The notes beneath the pieces were generated by a model. It did no database searches, was not told the DNA's origin, and saw only the letters and a list, made by a program, of their open reading frames with translations. From assembly GCA_022414725.1 (NCBI GenBank), contig CM039462.1:52019908-52083907 (forward strand): 64,000 nt of DNA, in the 5' to 3' direction. The position numbers were made by a program, and so were the translations under genes. The stretch comes from Microglena sp. YARC (lineage: Eukaryota; Chlorophyta; Chlorophyceae; Chlamydomonadales; Chlamydomonadaceae). Positions 32,013-43,652 of this stretch are shown piece by piece; within the stretch, counting starts at the first letter, position 1; every line of letters starts with the position of its first letter.

Positions 32013-32790
32013 CCCTGAGTGCTATCCTACCATACATTGAGAAACAAATTCGATGCCACTGCCAAGTGCACGCCATCAATGCCTATCTCGGTGGACCATT
32101 TGTCGACACAGAAAAAATATTCAAATTTGGGGAGAGACATCACCGGATACTCAAGGCAACCCGTAATGACCTGTGTATTTGGCCGAACCACTTCATCCCT
32201 CGCAGGGGGAATTTTACTAATATGCTGATGCAGGCCTGCATGCACACCGAATGCCCCCAGATGGGAATACTTCACCGAATCGTACAACCTGATTATAATC
32301 CGGAACACCCAAACCCGCACGACCTTATCCCTGATGAATCCTACAACTTTGGGATCCTACCTAGCAGTAGCAAAGACCAAATCCTCCAACGTCTGCAAGG
32401 ACACAGTAAATGTATCTTGCACTTTACCACCCCCCTCCCAATCGCCTATAAACATGCTGGTTGTCTAAAAAAATACCATAACATCTGGTATTGGATAGAC
32501 TCAGAAAACCTCTCGCCAATCCCCTTGGACTCCACACCGGGAGCCTGGCCCTATATGGGAACATCTCCATCCTTAAAAAAGAGAGCGCAGACATGAGATT
32601 TTTGGACCCCCAATACCATCTTGACGTTGCGACGATGGATACTTTAGACACATCCCCTACTACAACTCCTACAAAACCCATGCCTTCACAACCCAACATG
32701 GAAGATACCATGATGAAGGACGCCAGCCCGCCCGATCACACATCCCCCCCCAACACGCAAATGGATTGCGATACAGGAGATGCTGCCCCT
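32013..32790 (+). pseudogene. Josephin-like cysteine protease domain, copy 2 (LINE ORF1)
   Basis: A diverged tandem copy (offset 782 bp, roughly 80% identical by eye) keeping the same residues: CQVHAIN in the first motif and KHAGCLKKYHNIWYWIDSEN in the second. A 4-nt deletion near 32552 relative to copy 1 (TGGCAGGCCATATAT against TGGCCCTATAT) shifts the frame; the reading then continues in the frame of 32491-33141. Retention of the putative catalytic residues in both copies despite divergence suggests past selection. Confidence 0.6.
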
Positions 32791-33141
32791 TCAACTGTCA
32801 CCAACCTGAAAAAACGTGGTACCACAGAGCACCCCCCCACCACAAAAAATATCAGGCACCCCAACAAGCATCTGAAACACTCGCAAAACCTGGGCTCCAA
32901 CATTAAACTCAAACAAACACCAATCCACAACTTTTTCCCCCCCACCCCTACCACCACCAATTCCAAGGGAGCCCCCCCCCCCAACAGGCTAAGAAGCTCA
33001 AACAAACATGCTTTAAACCAACCATTCCTTTTACCCCTAAGGATAATGGACCTGCCCAACAACCCACCCACCATGCCCAGTCACCCAAAGACTACTACAT
33101 GGATAACATACATTTTCTACTCTTCAACTGCAGAGGGCTGA
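32491..33141 (+). pseudogene. LINE ORF1 C-terminal part: basic linker with PIP-box-like motif
   Basis: Continues copy 2 of the protease in the shifted frame, then a Pro/Thr- and Lys/His-rich linker. At 32914-32937 it encodes QTPIHNFF, an exact match to the PCNA-interacting consensus Qxx[I/L/M]xx[F/Y][F/Y], preceded by KLK and followed by PP. The frame overlaps the start of the endonuclease ORF by 43 nt (33099-33141), as in LINEs with two overlapping ORFs. The segment 32640-33141 is free of stops. Confidence 0.6.
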
Positions 33142-33830
33142 GGAGCTCCTGGGAGCTAATTCTCAATCACATCCTAGACCACAAACCTGATGTGGCTATT
33201 CTTACAGAAACCAAACTGCTCTCCTGCTCTCCTTCATCCAATTCATCAAGAAGGAACTCCCCCAATACTCCCTTCACCCACAGTAGTGTGGCCAAAACCC
33301 CGGACAACAACCACGGTCAAGGAGGGGTCATAATCCTCACCCACAAGCAATTAGGCCCCCCCGTCCACCATGAAGTCAATGCAGACCTGGCTGGTTGCCT
33401 GGTGCACATCACCTTCGGCTCAACCACCCCAACTCCTACACACATCATAGGCGTCTACATGCCCCATGACCAACCCAGCAACGGCAAGCCGCCTATACAT
33501 ACATCGGGACTCACACCAAAAAGCCCAATCACACCACACTCTGTGGAGGGGATTGGAATGCAACCCTCTTTCCCTCAGATAGATCTACTCACGCCACTTC
33601 CCACACAGACCAACATCACATATCTATGTGCTCCCAACTCAACCTCCACCCCACCAACCCTTCCACTAGAGCACCCACCTTCCATTGCTACCAGGAAGGC
33701 AACCTCGAGCACCACAGCAGAATCGATGACATCCTCATCTCCCCTTGCCCCAACCCCCTCCACCCCCATATTAGTGAAAAGACCAGGGAGGTCGGAGGAT
33801 ACCTAGACCATATGGCCCTTCACCAAATTA
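33099..33830 (+). pseudogene. LINE APE-type endonuclease domain
   Basis: Starts at ATG 33099 with HFLLFNCRGL (Asn), then AILTETKLL (catalytic Glu), GQGGVIILTHK and HIIGVYMPH. Around 33490 the frame shifts and the domain continues as CGGDWNATLFPSDR (Asp/Asn pair, 33542-33570), HHSRIDDILIS (33714-33742) and VGGYLDHMALH with the terminal Asp-His pair. All conserved APE motifs are therefore recognisable, split over two frames. The enzyme nicks target DNA for target-primed reverse transcription. Confidence 0.85.
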
Positions 33831-34380
33831 TCCCCCCTATTTACCTTCCCATACCCCTGACATTGACTCACACCCCCCCTCCTAGACCCCAACAACTAGT
33901 CACCCCCGTCAGCAAGGCCTCCATGAACGCCACTAGAAAGGCCATCGAAGAAACGCACACTACCTTCTTCATGGAACACACCCAAACCATGAGGGACTGG
34001 TGGGACCAGGCCACCAACCTCATAGGAGACAATTCCCTCCCATCCCACCTCCACCAAGTCAAACACACTCTCCTTGCAAAAGGATTAGACCTCGACCATC
34101 TCAGCAACCAGATTTTGGAACCTATTAGGATGGCCCTCACCACTATGTTTGAAACCTGCCCTACCAGGAACCAAATCCCAGGGCACTTCCTTGACAGAAA
34201 GAAGAGCAAAGCCCACGCCAAAAATCAACTCCCATATCCAACAACTTAAGACGTACAGGAAACTCCTAACCACCGACCCCAACTCCTACCACACCGCCCA
34301 TTCTACTCTCCTAGAAACATGCCATAAACCATCCTACCACCCTCACCCATATCCAGCTTGCCTCAGACCATGCCTCACTC

Positions 34381-35880
34381 TTGGCTGCAATCAATATATC
34401 CCTCGATGAGGCCCTCCCTGCCCTCCGGAGAATTCTCACAAACAGCAGACAAACAGCTACCGCCACTGGCAAAGCAGCCTTCATGACCCAACTATCCAAC
34501 AAACCTAAACAAGCCCACAGAAGCATCTTCAAAACCTCTGATAATCCGACGTCACCCCAGACCCTCAAAGACCCCACCACTGGCCAACACAAAACGTCCA
34601 CTAATGACCTCCTGGACATCTTGGGGGAGCACATGAGACACTTGATGGCCCCCCCTCACCACACGTGCACCGGCAAATACCTACCCCAGGACAGACAGAC
34701 CGCCCCCCCTCCATGGGCCTCCCTGCTAGACACATTCTCCCTAGAAACCAAGGCCCAACCCCACCAACACTCCAACCCCATCCTACCCTACCTCATGGAG
34801 TTCTCTAATTACCAAACATGCATCCAACACGTAGCAAAAAGCAAACAGGCTGGCCCAGACGGAATCCCCAATGAACTACTAACCTGCCTCCCCTGGTCTT
34901 GTCACCACACCATACATAAAATGTTTGGGCTTATGTGGATCACCGGCTACACCCCCATTTGCTGGAAGACCTCCAACACCATCATGCTTTACAAGAAAGG
35001 AGACCCCACCAAGCCAACCACTACAGACCTATTGCCTCAACAAACACGATGGGTAAATTGTGGACTAACATGGTTACAACAGGATGTCCAAATACTTGGA
35101 CCAATACCAAGTCCTCAGTGACTCCCAAGAGGGATTCAGACAGAACAGAAGCACCCATAGACAGCTCACCCACCTCCTACATGACATCGAGGATGCGGCC
35201 CACTCAAAAAGAGACCTGTTTGCTGCCTACTTTGACTTCTCATCTGCCTTTAATATGGTGGACCATGACAAGCTGCTCCAAACTATGTACGACCTTGGAA
35301 TCCCGGTAGATGTCATTGAAACAGTGTAAGGAATTTACAACGGGGCTACTACCCACATGTACCTCAACAACACTCAAGGCAAACCAATTCAAATCACAAG
35401 AGGCACCATCCAAGGTGACACCCTCTCCCCCCTGCTCTTCATCATCTTCATCGAACCTCTCCTCAGATGGCTACAAGCCGGGGCAGAGGATACAAGCAAG
35501 GCATAACCTCAACATCCAATACTGACCAAGATAAAACAGGTAGCCTAGGATATGCTGATGACACCAGTGTGGTCACTAACACAGCAGACAACCTCAAGGT
35601 ACAATGCCCTTAAAGTGCAACAATTCAGTACTTGGTCTGGGATTCCTCTTAACGGGGTAAATGCATGATCACTAGCATATTGCATGGCTCCCACCCCAAG
35701 GATCCCACCAACCACAAGGCCCTAACCAAACTTCTCCACAACACCATCCTCATTAACGACACATGGGCTACATACCTTCCCCCAAATGAACCATACAAGT
35801 ATCTAGGGGTGCCGGTTAGCCTCACCCTAAAACTGGAGACCCCTCATGAAACAAGCCTTGGCCCTCATACATAGTAAAGG
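34381..35880 (+). pseudogene. LINE reverse transcriptase domain
   Basis: Recognisable blocks over several frames: SKQAGPDGIPNELL (about 34840), SQEGFRQNRSTHRQL (35125), AYFDFSSAFNMVDHDKLL with the first catalytic Asp (35224), GTIQGDTLSPLLFIIF (35402), LGYADDTSVVTN with the catalytic Asp pair (YADD at 35551-35562) and YKYLGVPVSLTLK of the thumb (35797). A TAA directly after VIETV (35327-35329) interrupts the frame between the second and third of these blocks, and further shifts flank it. Confidence 0.88.
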
Positions 35881-38540
35881 ACACCAAATCCTCACCACTG
35901 CCAAACCAAAAGGCGCCACCCCTCTCCAATGTCTCAGACTCATCACCACGTGTATTAAGCCTGCCATCACCTACCCTATGACCGTAGCACCCTACAGCTA
36001 CTCGATATAGGCATCTTAGACAAGGCCTTATGGACCCTGGCTAAAAAATGCTGTGACCTACACCCCTCATTCCCAACTGCTAGTGTCTGCCTCCCCTTGG
36101 GACAGGCAGGATTGGGTATCCCCTCCCTAATGGTGGACTATGCTCAAATTACAGCAGCCCACCTCACTAGGTCCCTCAACGACACGGGGAAACTAGGCAG
36201 GCTCACTACAGCCCTCCTCCACAAAGAAGCTGCTATGCTCCAGGGTATGGATCCTCTTACCTTGCCCAGCCACACACTTCAATACTTTACCTTGGCCAGG
36301 CAAATGCACATCCTCAAAAGAGCCTCCATCCAAATCCATATGGAGGATGAAACCCTACTCAACCCCCTTCAAGACTCCCTCCCGGACTTACCCCAACACA
36401 ACCATTCCCCCCAACCTTCTCAAAACCCCTCATCCCCTTGGGCATTACTTCCCTAGCTGACATTGTGAGCCCTGATGGGACCACAATCATCCCATCCAAT
36501 ACCCTCTCGCCACACCTATGGCACCAGAGTCTCCACTAGGCATAAAGTTGCCCTCAACAGACTCAGCCTACACCTGTGCTCTCCATCCACACCTGGAAGC
36601 CCACCTCAACCCTACTCCTGCCACAGCCCCCTGCCCTTGGCATCGAGGACCCTCCCCATACACCTACGCATTCCCCAACGGCACATTACCAAGTTCTCCA
36701 CATATACTATCAGCCACCACCTTAACAACTGGGACACCGCCCCCATACTGCCCCCGACCCTTGACCCCCAGTGCCGGCATCCTTACCCCAACCACAACAC
36801 AGCCCCCCACGCATAATATCGAGGAGATCCCTGCCTCCAATGCACACATGTGGTGGGCCAGAGAGTCCTATCTTCACCCCACCAAGTATGCTCAAGCCTG
36901 GAGCACTGACCCCAAGATTGCTTGGACTGCCAGACTGCAATTCATCAGAAATGACACCCACAAATGTACTGACGCCTCGTACTACAAACACCACACCATC
37001 CGTAAGAACAGCTCCCCGACGACGACCTTGCATGCTGTCTCTACCCCAGACCTTCTTGCTCCCCAACCCCAGCCAAGCTCCTCCACCTCCTATATGGAAA
37101 CCAACACAGCCTGACCCACCTCCTGGGCTTCAGAGCCCAAAAGAGGAAGGCTAACGAACCTCGAGAAACCCCCATCACAGATATTGGAGGGTCCAGAAAA
37201 GCCCCATGCACCATTCTCTGCCACCTATCTCCCTTGTTACATATCTGCTGGCCTCCCCGTGCATTCCCACACCTACTCCTCTGCCACCTCCATTGTGGTC
37301 ACTTGGTCCCCGTCCATCTCACAGAGGAACAAATCACACCTGCTGGTTGGCCCCACCAGATTTCAGGAACTCTTCCATGCCTACAACATTGAAACTACCC
37401 CCAAATCCCCCCTCCCCTCCATTCCACCCAGACAAGACCTCCACCTCAGCTAACCTCCAACAACAAGGACAGTGGGCGGAGGGAGGAGAGTTTGATGCCA
37501 AATGGTAATAGGCGAACTCAGGCAAAACCCTTATCATTAACACGGCAGCACCACCACCCAGACTGGGATATCCACCCCCCCGGCAAATACCACATACAGG
37601 CTGGGTACACTGAATGACAGGTACACCACCTCCCTCCCCAACTCAACAACGGAGACACCACCTACATCTACTCACCAACAGGCAATTGTCGGGTCAATAT
37701 ACCCCTCTCCCAAACTCCACCTCCTCCACCACAGATTACCATACCACCAAGGCACACTCTCCCCACCTCTGACCCTCCCACAGCACAGGAACCTTCGCTG
37801 GGAGACGTAGCCACCTCTCCTATTCACAGCACCAAAGACACTACCATCTCCAATGTCTCCCCCTGCCATACACAAACTATGTCCACCCTGGAATGACAAC
37901 GGACCTTGACACATCACCCCTCCTCTAATGAGTCCCCACCTCCCCATGGGCAAACACCCCCACCCCCATTGCCAACTGTTTGGCTTAGGACCCCACTGCT
38001 ACACCCAACCTTGGTACGGGGGAAACACGCACCTCACCAGCCAGAACCCTGAAGGCCCACAAGCTGTTCGATGGCACTAGGCAGTGCCATACATGCTCAC
38101 CACCCCTTGATATTCCCGCGTGCCACCATTCTCTTGGTCCCACACAAAACCCACATATGCCCATAACGCCCTCCTAAATCACCCATGCTATAAACTAGCC
38201 ACTCTGCCTCCCAAGGCCAAACCCCTCACCCCCCTCCTAATCTGGACGGGGAAAACTCAACCCTGCCAAGAGACACAGAGGAACCTACAAACTCATTGCC
38301 ATCTCAAACCCAGCTGGCCATGCCAAGTACCTCCACAACCCACCCACCACATGGGCCCAAAACCATGAGGACATGGGGCCACTTCCATCCCACACCAGGT
38401 CCCCCCCCCTCCCAACTGGGCCTTCCTACCACCCACCTACCCAAGGCACTTAGCTCCCTCCTTAAGACCTATGGGCACAACAACCCCAACCCCATGCAGA
38501 TAGACCCACACCATAACACCCCCCGTGCTCCCCGTGCACA
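35881..38540 (+). pseudogene. LINE connector between RT and RNase H, frameshifted
   Basis: Pro/Thr/His-rich open frames on the plus strand (for example 36097-36456 starting MGQAGLGIPSLMVDY) correspond to the thumb-to-RNase H connector of the LINE. The GLGIPSL.. word is common after LINE RT domains. No catalytic motif. Frames change several times, and the minus-strand frames opposite are shadows of the C-rich composition. Confidence 0.5.
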
Positions 38541-39003
38541 CATGCTATCCCTACCAAGCACCAGGCCTCGCTCTATACACAGATGGAAGTGCCATCATTA
38601 GACAAAGACGCCGTCCTACGCCTAGGGGCGCGTATACTCCCCAGGCCGCTTCACGTTGCCTCCGCATAGACCCTGGCGGACAGGCATCACTGCCGACATC
38701 AATCGCGCCGAACTCGTGGCAATCAACAAGCACTCAATACACTCCGAAATAGATGAAGAACTCACCATCTACTCCGACAGCTTATGTTACTTGCAGCTTA
38801 TTAACCTGCACATTTACCATCCCAGCAGGACCCGGAAAAACAAAACACCGGCGACCTCCTGCCAAGACATCGCCATCCACATTATCCAACAGACACAACG
38901 CTGCTGATACCACACGCCTGCTTAAGGTCCGATCTCACTCAGGAATCATAGGGAATGACGAGGCAGACACGCTCGCGAAAGAAGCGACGAACAGGATACA
39001 ATG
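38541..39003 (+). pseudogene. LINE RNase H domain
   Basis: ALYTDGSAI (first Asp, 38565), INRAELVAINKH (Glu, 38700), IYSDSLCYLQLI (second Asp, 38770) and VRSHSGIIGNDEADTLAKEA (final His and Asp, about 38925-38985) form the complete D-E-D-D/H set of LINE RNase H, in frames that shift once or twice. Would remove the RNA strand after target-primed synthesis. Confidence 0.85.
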
Positions 39004-39256
39004 AATTGGGCAAGATAAAACAGGGGAACATGCGCACCTCACATATGCATTGGCCGTCTGTCCAGCCCCACAAATCTATTAATGGGGACCAGCCCCCCCG
39101 GCACCCGGCCAACAATCTCCACCACCAAGGGTATCAAGGCTAACCTCCACCCCCCTGCACACCGGGCATTAGCCAACACCACGGGCATATACTCCTCCAT
39201 GTGGGAGCAAGCCAACCCCTTCCTCCTCCCTCAGCGCTAGTAATCGTTTCGGGCAA

Positions 39257-40012
39257 TCCACCGACATGAAATGGTGGCCAAAAAAATACCAAATCCAAAG
39301 GCTCGGTGGGGGACGCTTATGGACTAGGAAATTGGCGTACAGATACAACGCCCCCTATGGTACTAGCACTAGCCCCCCCTCTGATGATAACTGCCCTCTT
39401 GTCGCCAAAGCACAGGACGAGCTGGCCATTATTCTTGCTGGGTGCTCAGCCACCCTGTCTTCAAAGGAATGTATATTAACAGACATAATAAAGGCGGTCC
39501 AAACTCATCCAAAAGCAGTAGCCAAAGGAGCTCTGGGGGCTCTCCCCATGTACATGGATGCAGGCACTTGTGAAGCGTCCTCCGACATTCCCACAAGACC
39601 CCCAGCCACCCCTCAAACCACCCTGGATCTTCCCCAAGCCACATGGATAAATACAGGCCCTGATCTCCTCCTCATTTGACGACGAATCCAAACCAAGAAA
39701 AGCCTACCTAGTTGAACTGGGCTACTGCTCAGACACTAACCACCAAATCAAATTCCAGGAAAAGAGCGTTCAGCATAAGGAGCTCCCAACGTATCCTTCA
39801 ACAACAAGGATTCCTTGTACACTACCTAGTCTTCACCATAGGTACCACTGGTACCCATATCAATCCCAACTATTACCAATCTCTCCACCTTAGGGATCAG
39901 TCGCGAACACGTAGACAAACTCATCTCTAAGCTGCACAGAGAATCTACCGCCTCCTGTACCAGCATTCTTGCCACACGTCGCAATGAAGGAGTCCCTCCC
40001 GCCTGGAGGTGA
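39257..40012 (+). pseudogene. LINE C-terminal Cys-cluster and PD-(D/E)xK-like nuclease region
   Basis: RYNAPYG.. and NCPL..AKAQDELAIILAGC resemble the degenerate CPxC..H..C cluster that precedes the restriction-like endonuclease in algal LINEs. Downstream, TGPDLLLI is followed (after a frameshift near 39680) by AYLVELGYCSDTNHQIKFQE then KSVQHKEL. The order PD..E-x-G..SDT..K..EK..QH fits a PD-(D/E)xK-type nuclease core. The last part (SREHVDKLISKLHRESTAS, TRRNEGVPPAWR) ends at TGA near 40012. Identification rests on motif memory, not a search. Confidence 0.6.
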
Positions 40013-40091
40013 CACTTACTATGTCTGCCATGGTGACTTCCCCAACAGCTGCGGCGTACGGAGGGTCCCCTTAACACCACCCCCTCCAGGC

Positions 40092-40114
40092 TTTTTTTTT
40101 TTTTTTTTTTTTTT
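40092..40114. repeat. T-tract (23 T) at the LINE 3' end
   Basis: A pure run of 23 T about 80 nt after the LINE stop codon. If it is the LINE tail then the sense strand ends in T, not A. If instead it marks a minus-strand poly(A), a separate minus-strand insertion starts here. Confidence 0.7.
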
Positions 40115-40483
40115 GCCTGCACTTCAGTTCATTATCACATTGGGAGCTACAAAAAATTGGTATAGAATGTTTGACAACGGAACAAAAGACGACAACAATA
40201 GAGCTAACTAAAACAGTTAGTTACACGACCGTTGGCTAATGGGTGTTAAACTTCATCATTTATTTACTTCAAACAAAACAAATGAGTAACATAGAAGCTC
40301 CCACTCCTGGTAGAACTAGTTCTACCAAAAATGTAAACACTATCAGAGACAAATATTATAAACCTTTCTGTTGCCTTTTTTGGATCAACATCAAAGCAGG
40401 AACTAAAAAACAATTGCAACTAAGACTTACCTGATTTCAATAATGCTAAAAAACAAATGTAACTACTAAATAACAAATATCCG

Positions 40484-43420
40484 ATGTACCACCACATACA
40501 GGTGTATAAAGCAAACCAACCCAGATTGGTACGCTGTTCAGACTATCATCCTACACATCAACCAGAGGGTTTCTTTTACAACTACTTGTTGCTCAAGATA
40601 TCGTTCCGTGCTGAAAGTGAACTGCTATCTAACGCCAACCCTGACAGCAGCTACTTGACTGAATGCATGCTCAAAGGCTACATCAACACTGAAGAGGTAA
40701 GAAGAAACAAAAGGGAACAGAAGTTAAGATTAGAACAGCGTAGCTGTCACTAACATTTGTATATGGATGTCTAGATCAATCCTATTTATTTTGTGTTTTC
40801 ATTATTCTGCAGCAGTATTGTGTTAACAACATAGCTCAAGTAGATACAGCTGAAAACGCGTTCTGTAAAGTTTAAATCAACTGTCCACTATCTAAAGTCC
40901 ACAATCACATTTAAATCTTCATACAGGCCCATATTGACCTTCACACAATTTACGATACCCGTTATTGATCACACAGCACACAGGCATAGCTGCAGCTTGC
41001 ATCTAAGCATGCATGCCTGATGTTATAGTATATTCCATGCTATTGTAGCATTCCACAGCCATAACTCTTACTACACATTAATCTCTGCCAGCATACTCTG
41101 AATATTGTTATGCCTCTAAACTCTTTATACTGACCTTTGTAAACAAATCGTGTATAATCTAACCATTATGAATTTATGATGAAGTAGCTTATAACTGTGA
41201 CAACAAACTAAGATCACTGTATTATTATCCAAGCTCTATGCCACAAAAACCATGCTTTGCCCTCTTAAAGCATATAAACTTTGCTGCACTACTTTACAAT
41301 ACATGAGCCACTTTTCAATATCCACCATCATCATCATCATCGGTGCCACCACTAAATCCTCCTCATCAAAGTTATCATCATCGTGCAGCACCTCATTCAG
41401 TGCTGAAATCACCTTTCTTCTTATCCTCAGCCAGTAACCCAAGATTATACCGAAGCTTAACTAAGATGTATTACCATGATTTTATCACTATTAACAACAA
41501 ACAATATTCTGAACAGGACATGGAGACAATCTTGGAGGAGTACTGCAACTATTACCTATACGAAGACTTTGACAAGGGTATGCTGTTGGAAGGTCTCCTA
41601 CAAACACACAGTGCTTGCCCATCTGACATCGTCTGAAAGATTCTCCAAGCATGCATGCGCGCTCACCACCTTGGGGGCATACTCCCTGACAGCATAGCAG
41701 ACAACCTTGCTACTGAATTTGCTGATACAGATTCTATTACGCTGACTAAAGAGCCAACAGATTTGTCCTCAACATTCTGAAATAAAAAAAAAACAGGCTT
41801 GTCAGTAGTCAGTGGCATGGGAGGTTCCGGCAAAACACTGCTTATACAAAAGCTTGCTCGTGCATTACGCCAATCTGGGAAAAATGTCATCCTAGGAGCA
41901 ACTACTGGAGCTTGCAGCAGTACGCTTATCACACGTATGGAGTGACTGCACCACATCACTTGTTCCATATTCCCTTCCGTGGACAGAAGAGCTTATGCCC
42001 ATTAGCCCTACCCATCCTTCTCGTCTGACACTAGAAGCCAATGACGTCATTATGATTGACGAGATGTCGATGATGACGTCAACGAACCTCAACTTCATCA
42101 TCTACAGGCTCATGCAGGTCAACACTGAAACACATGGTAGCGCCGCTGAAAACCCTTTTGGGAACAAGCACCTTATCATCGTTGGTGACTTGGCTCAGGT
42201 ACGCAAAACTATCGGTATATATATCGCCACTATACACAACGTATCTCTAGTTTATATGTAGTTTTATATGCTTAATATATGCTTACCACATGCTTTTTCT
42301 GAAAAACATATAATTTACTGATCACTATATACAAGCATATTATTTGACTATACTATCACTAATTCTTACTCAAACCTCAAACTTTCCAAATACCTTTGCA
42401 GCTCCCGCCCGTATTGTCACTGCAAAAAGGATAACGTCCATGATGCATGTGCACAGTGCCACATCACAAAGTCCATCCATTAGGTCAAAGTCTGTGCTTC
42501 ACCGTCTTACAGTATCCCTGAGACACACAAAAGACCCAGACTATTCTGGTTTCCTACAGCATATCAGAGAAGAGAAGCCTACACAGACGCACATCGATAA
42601 AGTTCTCACCAAAGATATGTACATCAACAAGGATCAGGTGATAGATGAAGCCACTGAAGAGACCACCATCTTATGCTCACACCAGAAACAAGTGCAGCAG
42701 TACAACATGGCCATCCAGCAACAAGCGGTTTCCAAGTTTTCCCCAGGACAGCATGGTCAACATCCAACCTAGCCTCAGCCCATCTTCGAACTCTGCCACC
42801 CAATACAAGCCTGGGCACATGAAGCCAAGTTTCATTTCTTTTACTCAAGCAGCAGTGGGGCATGCGTGTCCTTATCTAAATGGATGCTCTCAACAGTGAC
42901 AACGCATCACCTCCACCATACCGAGTCGGTGACCAAGGCATCATCACAGAACTACATGCAGACGAAACACACCAGACAACATTCAGTCCGTCATCGTTCG
43001 CCTGTATCAAAGATGGCACATATCAACACCTTCACACGTACTGTACAGTCCACATGCACACAGGATGGCATACGGTAACACACGGGTGTACCTTCCCTTT
43101 ACGCAGCTGCCTGCCACGCACCGTGCCCTTAAAGCACAATGCTGAAGATCAACCTGACCTGAAAAGCTGGATTGAGAAAGACAACTTCCATCTCCTAACA
43201 TGAGGTCAGCATAGGGTCCAAAGTAATAATCACCAGCAACATCAGCTTGGAGAAAGGATCAGCCAATGGAGCTCTTGGAACCGTCATAGACATTACCCTT
43301 GACGACGATGACAGCATCCGATGCTTCACAGTACTACTATCACACAACAACGTGATGCAAAAGGTGTTTCGCACTACATATGAATCACTACACAAGCACT
43401 CAAAAAGGTACGCAGATCAA
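40484..43420 (+). pseudogene. PIF1/Helitron-type DNA helicase pseudogene with introns
   Basis: First exon: PEGFFYNYLLLKISFRAESE.. (40567 on), a segment typical of Helitron-associated PIF1-like helicases, ending at a likely donor GAG|GTAAG (40696/40697). A later exon carries Walker A GMGGSGKTLL (41814-41840), ILGATTGA, Walker B VIMIDEMSMM (42046-42075) and HLIIVGDLAQ. Intron 42199-42401 then joins GDLAQ to LPPV, the conserved GDxxQLPPV motif. The C-terminal NISLEKGSANGALGTVIDIT (about 43230-43290) is the PIF1 strand-rich motif. Stops (for example in KG-stop after LPPVLSLQ) and frameshifts break the gene, and the final TINKSQG-type motif is missing. No HUH Rep domain is visible upstream, so it may be a truncated Helitron or a host-type helicase relic. 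Confidence 0.75.
42199..42401 (+). other. Spliceosomal intron in the helicase pseudogene
   Basis: GTACGC donor after GGCTCAG and TACCTTTGCAG acceptor, 203 bp, AT-rich. Removing it restores the conserved GD-x-x-QLPPV helicase motif exactly, strong evidence that the intron is real. Confidence 0.85.
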
Positions 43421-43652
43421 CAATACCCATATATTACCCAATACATACTACCAATACCATGATCAACAATATGCAAAGCTTTATATCATCAGTTTTCCCT
43501 TTCTCTCACACATACCGTGTACATACTTAAATTCCTTCATTGTTTGTCCTCTGTATAGCTGTGATTACCTGCTTCAAAATAAAACCTGTCCTGACCTTTA
43601 GAACGCAAATTATAGTAATTAAATTATAACAAAATCATGGTTGCACAAAATG

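Larger units (their letters stand above)
31231..40114 (+). mobile_element. Dualen/RandI-like LINE with protease, APE, RT, RNase H and C-terminal nuclease
   Basis: One plus-strand non-LTR element can be followed across frameshifts: two cysteine-protease-like copies (31231-32640), basic linker with PIP-box-like peptide (32914-32937), APE-type endonuclease (33099-33830), reverse transcriptase (34800-35880), RNase H (38560-39000), and a C-terminal Cys/His plus PD-(D/E)xK-like region (39257-40012). APE and restriction-like endonucleases in one LINE are the hallmark of the Dualen/RandI group of green algae. The sense strand is strikingly C-rich and G-poor, giving Pro/Thr/His-rich protein. Many frameshifts and stops make it non-functional. 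The short 3' region ends at a T-tract (40092-40114). The 5' boundary is uncertain and could lie as far left as 29.1 kb. Confidence 0.8.
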
